From: Clostridiales bacterium
GTDB lineage: Bacteria; Bacillota; Clostridia; Lachnospirales; Lachnospiraceae
Direction of reading: 5' to 3'
Length of the DNA stretch: 64,000 nucleotides
Assembly (NCBI GenBank): GCA_018365455.1
Contig: JAGZJZ010000015.1
Coordinates: 62,001 to 126,000 of the forward strand
Made by a program: the position numbers and the translations under genes. Under the pieces are notes generated by a model. It made no database searches and was not told the DNA's origin. It was given only the letters and a program-made list of their open reading frames with translations. Shown piece by piece: positions 60,584-64,000 of the stretch (the first letter of the stretch is position 1; every line of letters begins with the position of its first letter).

Positions 60584-60610
60584 AGACGCGGGGTGAAGCG
60601 TCTTATTTTT
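60584..60610 (+). terminator. Terminator before the scaffold gene
   Basis: AGACGC/GCGTCT with loop GGGGTGAA and a T-rich tail, in the 128-base gap before the scaffold gene. Confidence 0.7.
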
Positions 60611-60692
60611 GCGCCCGAAATGGCCTAAAACTAAAATAAACGGTATGCAATGGCCTGGGCATAGAACGGGCTGGGGCAGAAAGGGGAATTAA

Positions 60693-61367
60693 ATGAGAAA
60701 GAAATATTTTGGATATTGCAAAGTTCCAATGAACTTACAGATTTTTGCAGAAGGAGACGGAGCCGGGGCGGATGACGGTCAAGGCGGTGGAGCCGGAGGC
60801 ACAGGAGATGGAACAGACGGAACCGGGGCATCAACAGAGCCAAAAAGCTTTGATGATATCTTAAAAGACGGAAGCTACCAGGCAGAGTTTGATCGCAGGA
60901 TTCAAAAGGCGCTTGATACACAGAAAAATAAGCTGGAAGTATTAATGGATGCCAAAGCTTCCGAAGCTGAGAAGCTTGCAAAGATGAATAAGGAAGAGAA
61001 AGCGCAGTACTTACACCAGAAGAGAGAAAAGGAACTGGCAGACAAAGAGGCAGCCATTACTAGGCGTGAGTTAACAGCAGAAGCAAAAGTATCTCTGGCG
61101 GATAAAGGTCTTCCGGTTGAACTGGCGGAAGTGTTAAATTACACAGATGCAGATGCTTGCAAGGCATCCATAGAGGCGGTAGATGCAGCTTTCCAGAAAG
61201 CAGTAGAAAAATCCGTGGAAGACAGGTTAAAAGGCGGGAAACCGCCAAAGAAAGCACCAGACGCGGAAGCAGTAACAAAGGATAGCTTCAGTAAAATGGG
61301 CTACACAGAACGATTAAAACTAAAAGCAGAACAGCCGGAATTATACAAACAGTTATCCGGCAACTAA
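60693..61367 (+). CDS. Scaffolding protein, DUF4355
   Basis: 224-aa protein with a Gly/Asp-rich N-terminal linker (residues 20-48), long coiled coil (about 60-130, KLEVLMDAKASEAEKLAKMNKEEKAQYL) and C-terminal KMGYTERLKLKAEQPELYKQL, as in Gram-positive phage scaffolds. It guides capsid assembly. ATG at 60693 with AAAGGGG. Confidence 0.85.
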   Translation: MRKKYFGYCKVPMNLQIFAEGDGAGADDGQGGGAGGTGDGTDGTGASTEPKSFDDILKDGSYQAEFDRRIQKALDTQKNKLEVLMDAKASEAEKLAKMNKEEKAQYLHQKREKELADKEAAITRRELTAEAKVSLADKGLPVELAEVLNYTDADACKASIEAVDAAFQKAVEKSVEDRLKGGKPPKKAPDAEAVTKDSFSKMGYTERLKLKAEQPELYKQLSGN

Positions 61368-61387
61368 AGAATTGGAGGAAATAATTT

Positions 61388-62425
61388 ATGGCAGGAACAA
61401 TTTTTGGAATCCCGTTTGATGACGAGATTTTTATGAACATGTGGAACGAAGCACCAGACCCATACTTAACAGCTATGGTTCAGTCGGGTGCTATGGTAGA
61501 AGACGGTACAATTGCAAATATGATCCAGGGACAGGGGAATATTTACACAGTTCCATTTTATAACACTCTGGACGGAGAAGACCAGAACTATGACGGGCAG
61601 ACAGACATTACCGTATCCGAAGTTGGCGGCGGTTTTCAGACTGGAGTAGTTTATGGAAGGGCAAAAGGATTCTTCGCAAGGAATTTTACAGCAGAGTTAT
61701 CCGGATCTGATCCAATGGGGCATATTGTTGCAACCATCGGAAGATACTGGCAGAAGAGAAGACAGAAGAGATTGATCGGTATTACAGATGCTATTTTCGG
61801 GATTACCGGTGCGAGTGGATTTGCAAAGACATGGTCAGACACACATACACTTGATCTGTCTTCAACCACAGCAAATGCAAAGAAGATCGCAGAGACCGAT
61901 TTGAATGATTTGGCTACACAGGCTTGTGGAGATAATAAGGGTTCCTTTGGATTGGCTATAATGCATTCAAACGTGGCTAAGACGCTGGAAAACCTGCAGT
62001 TGTTAGAATATTGGAAACAGACGGATTCTAATGGTGTTCAGCGCCCTATGGGATTGGCTTCTGTTAATGGGTATACAGTAATTATTGATGATGGCGTACC
62101 ATGTGTGGCAACCGGAGGTTCTGGCGAAAACAAAGACCTGAAAAAGTATACGACATATCTGTTTGGAAATGGCGTATTAAGAACAGCAAAAGGCAGAGTA
62201 GATGTGCCGGTGGAAACAGTCCGGGAGGCAAAGAAAAACGGCGGTCAGGATGAACTGATTACCCGTATGAGGGAGACAATCCATCCAAATGGATTCAGTT
62301 TCAAGATTCCGAGTTCCAACTGGACTCAGTCTCCGTCCGATGAGCAGCTTTTTGCGAAAGCGAACTGGGAAATTAAATTTGACCCGAAAGCATTACCAAT
62401 TGCCCGCCTGATCACAAATGGATAA
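61388..62425 (+). CDS. Major capsid protein
   Basis: 345-aa coat protein following the scaffold gene. N-terminal GIPFDDEIFMNMWNEAPDPYLTAMVQSG, middle DPMGHIVATIGRYWQKRRQKRLIGITDAIFG, C-terminal IPSSNWTQSPSDEQLFAKANWEIKFDPKALPIARLITN. Typical of long-tailed phage capsids with HK97 fold. ATG at 61388 after TTGGAGG. Confidence 0.88.
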   Translation: MAGTIFGIPFDDEIFMNMWNEAPDPYLTAMVQSGAMVEDGTIANMIQGQGNIYTVPFYNTLDGEDQNYDGQTDITVSEVGGGFQTGVVYGRAKGFFARNFTAELSGSDPMGHIVATIGRYWQKRRQKRLIGITDAIFGITGASGFAKTWSDTHTLDLSSTTANAKKIAETDLNDLATQACGDNKGSFGLAIMHSNVAKTLENLQLLEYWKQTDSNGVQRPMGLASVNGYTVIIDDGVPCVATGGSGENKDLKKYTTYLFGNGVLRTAKGRVDVPVETVREAKKNGGQDELITRMRETIHPNGFSFKIPSSNWTQSPSDEQLFAKANWEIKFDPKALPIARLITNG

Positions 62426-62439
62426 GGCGGGTGGTCCAA

Positions 62440-62760
62440 TTGAACAACCTGGAGTTTTTAAAGAAACTAACCGGTGAGAGTGACGAAGCGTTGCTCTCTT
62501 TTTTATTGGAAGACTCAGAACAATTTGTTCTTAGCTACACCAACCGAACCAAGATCATACCAGGTTTGGAGAAGACAGTGCGGGATCTGGCTTTAATTGC
62601 GATTAACCGCAGGGGTACAGAGGGTGAAGCGAGCCGGAGTGAATCCGGGGAAAGCTACAGCTTCGATAATGCCCCAAAACAGATCTACGATGTACTGGAT
62701 CGGTACCGGCTTGCAAGGGTAGGTGGGAGGACGTATGAGAATAAAGCAGAGCAGGCTTAA
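62440..62760 (+). CDS. Head-tail connector, gp6/gp15-like
   Basis: 106-aa adaptor: FLKKLTGESDEALLSFLLEDSEQFVLSYTNRT, then EKTVRDLALIAINRRG. It links portal to tail. TTG start at 62440 with GGTGG; GTG 62431 is an alternative. Order capsid-connector-closure-tail fits. Confidence 0.8.
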   Translation: MNNLEFLKKLTGESDEALLSFLLEDSEQFVLSYTNRTKIIPGLEKTVRDLALIAINRRGTEGEASRSESGESYSFDNAPKQIYDVLDRYRLARVGGRTYENKAEQA

Positions 62761-63106
62761 AAATTATTACATACGGCAGTCCAAAGTAGAAAAAGACAGC
62801 GAAGGCGGGAAAATATCTGTACACGGAGAAGCTGTCCCATTTATGGGCGTTGTGTGGCCTGCCAGCGGCAAAATGCAAGCGGAGATATATGGACAGAGAT
62901 TAACTTACATCTTAAACGTAAAGATTGACGGAAAGTATGTGGTTAAGCCAGACGGGAAAAAGAATGTTTATATTTTCGATTGCGGTTTAACACTGTGCGA
63001 AGGAGATGGAGCTTGCATCTATGTATCTCCGGAAGCCGAACCGGATTATAAGATAATCTCCATTAAGCCATACATCCCCCTGTATATGGAGGTGGAAAAA
63101 ATATGA
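62735..63106 (+). CDS. Head closure / head-tail adaptor
   Basis: 123-aa protein, ATG at 62735 after GGGAGG. Beta-rich sequence (GKISVHGEAVPFMGVVWPASGKMQAEIYGQRL). Position and length fit head-closure proteins; family match weak. Confidence 0.65.
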   Translation: MRIKQSRLKNYYIRQSKVEKDSEGGKISVHGEAVPFMGVVWPASGKMQAEIYGQRLTYILNVKIDGKYVVKPDGKKNVYIFDCGLTLCEGDGACIYVSPEAEPDYKIISIKPYIPLYMEVEKI

Positions 63107-63606
63107 TCCAAGGAATGGTTGAACTGGGTAATAAGTTGGACAAAATATCAGACTCCGACATTAAAACCGCTGTGGGGAAATGTATAAAACTCGTCCAGGC
63201 TAATGCAAAACAGCTATGTCCTGTGGGAGACAGCGAATTGCGTACTAGCATCTTTACTATAGTGGACGAATATGAGGGCGGATGCCGAGGAACTTGCTAT
63301 ACAAACAAGAAGTATGGACCATATGTGGAATTTGGCACGGGACCCAAAGGGCAGGCAAGCCACAACGGAATATCACCAGATGTTACGCCTGCCTATTCTT
63401 TAAAGCCCTGGTGGATACACGAAAGCCAGATTTACAAGGAAACAGCAGAGAAATACCACTGGTTTAAATTGGAGACCCCGGACGGTGTTTTCTACCAGTG
63501 CACCGGCCAGGCAGCCCAGCCGTTTATGTACCCAGCGCTCAAAAACAATGTAGAGCAGATAATAAAGAAATTCGAAGAAGAAACAAGGGGGCAGCTAAAA
63601 ACATGA
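63103..63606 (+). CDS. HK97 gp10-family tail completion protein
   Basis: 167-aa gp10-like protein: NAKQLCPVGDSELRTSI, YVEFGTGPKGQ (highly typical), AQPFMYPALKNN near the end. ATG overlaps the previous gene's stop. It completes the head-tail junction. Confidence 0.85.
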   Translation: MIQGMVELGNKLDKISDSDIKTAVGKCIKLVQANAKQLCPVGDSELRTSIFTIVDEYEGGCRGTCYTNKKYGPYVEFGTGPKGQASHNGISPDVTPAYSLKPWWIHESQIYKETAEKYHWFKLETPDGVFYQCTGQAAQPFMYPALKNNVEQIIKKFEEETRGQLKT

Positions 63607-63962
63607 AGAATGTAAAAGACCAGGTATATATGGCACTCAGTAATGTTACAGAAAATGTTACGGACTCCTATCCCTCTGACTGGGTAGAACTTCCTGCAAT
63701 ACAGTACACGGAGGAAGACAACAAAGTGGTAGAGCGGACGGACAATAGGGAAGACAAGGCGCATGTGCGGTATAGAGTAGATATTTGGAATAATAAGAGC
63801 ACTTCCCCAGCCGCTATGGCTGTAGACGATGCAGTAGGGGCACTGGGACTGGTAAGGACATTATGTCAGGATGTCCCGGACCCTTCCGGCTTAAAACATA
63901 AAGTTATGCGGTACGAAGGAATTATCGACATGGAAACAGATATTGTATATTGGAACAATTAG
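63603..63962 (+). CDS. Tail completion/minor tail protein
   Basis: 119-aa protein, start ATG 63603 overlapping the gp10 stop. Sequence NVTENVTDSYPSDWVELPAIQYTEEDNKVVE is typical of phage tail-component proteins between gp10 and major tail protein. Family match moderate. Confidence 0.75.
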   Translation: MKNVKDQVYMALSNVTENVTDSYPSDWVELPAIQYTEEDNKVVERTDNREDKAHVRYRVDIWNNKSTSPAAMAVDDAVGALGLVRTLCQDVPDPSGLKHKVMRYEGIIDMETDIVYWNN

Positions 63963-63980
63963 AGAAAGAGAGGACAAATT

Positions 63981-64000
63981 ATGTTAGCGAATGGTGCAAA
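63981..64000 (+). CDS. Start of major tail protein gene, partial
   Basis: ATG at 63981 after AGAGAGGAC; only MLANGA is inside the window. Position after the tail completion gene and the LANGAK-type start fit a major tail tube protein. Confidence 0.5.

Overview
The window looks like a chromosome segment of an anaerobic, low-to-mid GC Firmicute, most likely a gut Lachnospiraceae/Clostridia species. The grounds are strong AGGAGG ribosome-binding sites, frequent TTG/GTG starts, a tandem glycine riboswitch before gcv, corrinoid/URO-D methyltransferase genes, and a Siphoviridae-type prophage in tRNA-Gly. The genus is an inference.

Left arm (1-8.3 kb): a YesM/YesN-type two-component system faces away from a carbohydrate ABC importer (lipoprotein, two permeases). 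The importer is followed by two URO-D-family proteins that keep the His-x-Cys zinc pair of cobamide-dependent methyltransferases.

One-carbon block (8.3-25.5 kb): a complete gcvT-H-PA-PB-lpd operon sits behind a promoter, a TreR/HutC-like palindrome and a tandem glycine riboswitch with its terminator. Then come a DUF1638 protein, a corrinoid protein with a GntR/UTRA regulator, a methyl-THF:corrinoid methyltransferase with a GPH transporter, a threonine aldolase, and a second corrinoid operon (corrinoid protein, URO-D-like protein without the zinc pair, 56-aa protein, Fe-alcohol dehydrogenase, GPH transporter). Near-identical 16-18 bp palindromes lie just downstream of the -10 boxes of gcv, the aldolase and the second corrinoid operon. 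I infer one regulon: threonine gives glycine and acetaldehyde, glycine gives methylene-THF, and methyl groups from an unknown substrate pass through corrinoid proteins to THF.

Housekeeping stretch (25.5-38.7 kb): a yybP-ykoY (Mn2+) riboswitch with a P-type ATPase, Fe/Mn superoxide dismutase, acetyltransferases, a TetR-nucleoside phosphorylase pair with two operators, a CoiA-like protein, a YoaP-type protein, an HD hydrolase, polyphosphate kinase and three tRNAs (Phe, Gly, Gly). Two full copies of a 162-bp palindromic element occur at 15.4 and 34.0 kb, with a reduced copy at 10.3 kb.

Prophage (38.7 kb to the right edge, incomplete): integrase beside tRNA-Gly(GCC), a LytTR regulator with 21-bp-spaced direct repeats, a cI-like switch with three operators, antirepressor, ERF/NinB-like recombination genes, replisome organizer, a sliding-clamp-like protein, many small early genes, a tRNA-like RNA, a second tyrosine recombinase, a late regulator with a TGTTCGC-repeat promoter and structured leader, then terminase, portal, a MuF protein with a RelA/SpoT-like C-terminus, scaffold, capsid, connectors and the start of the tail genes. 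The most unusual items are the shared-operator one-carbon regulon, the MuF-RelA/SpoT-like fusion, the tRNA-like RNA, the structured late leader and the phage LytTR circuit.
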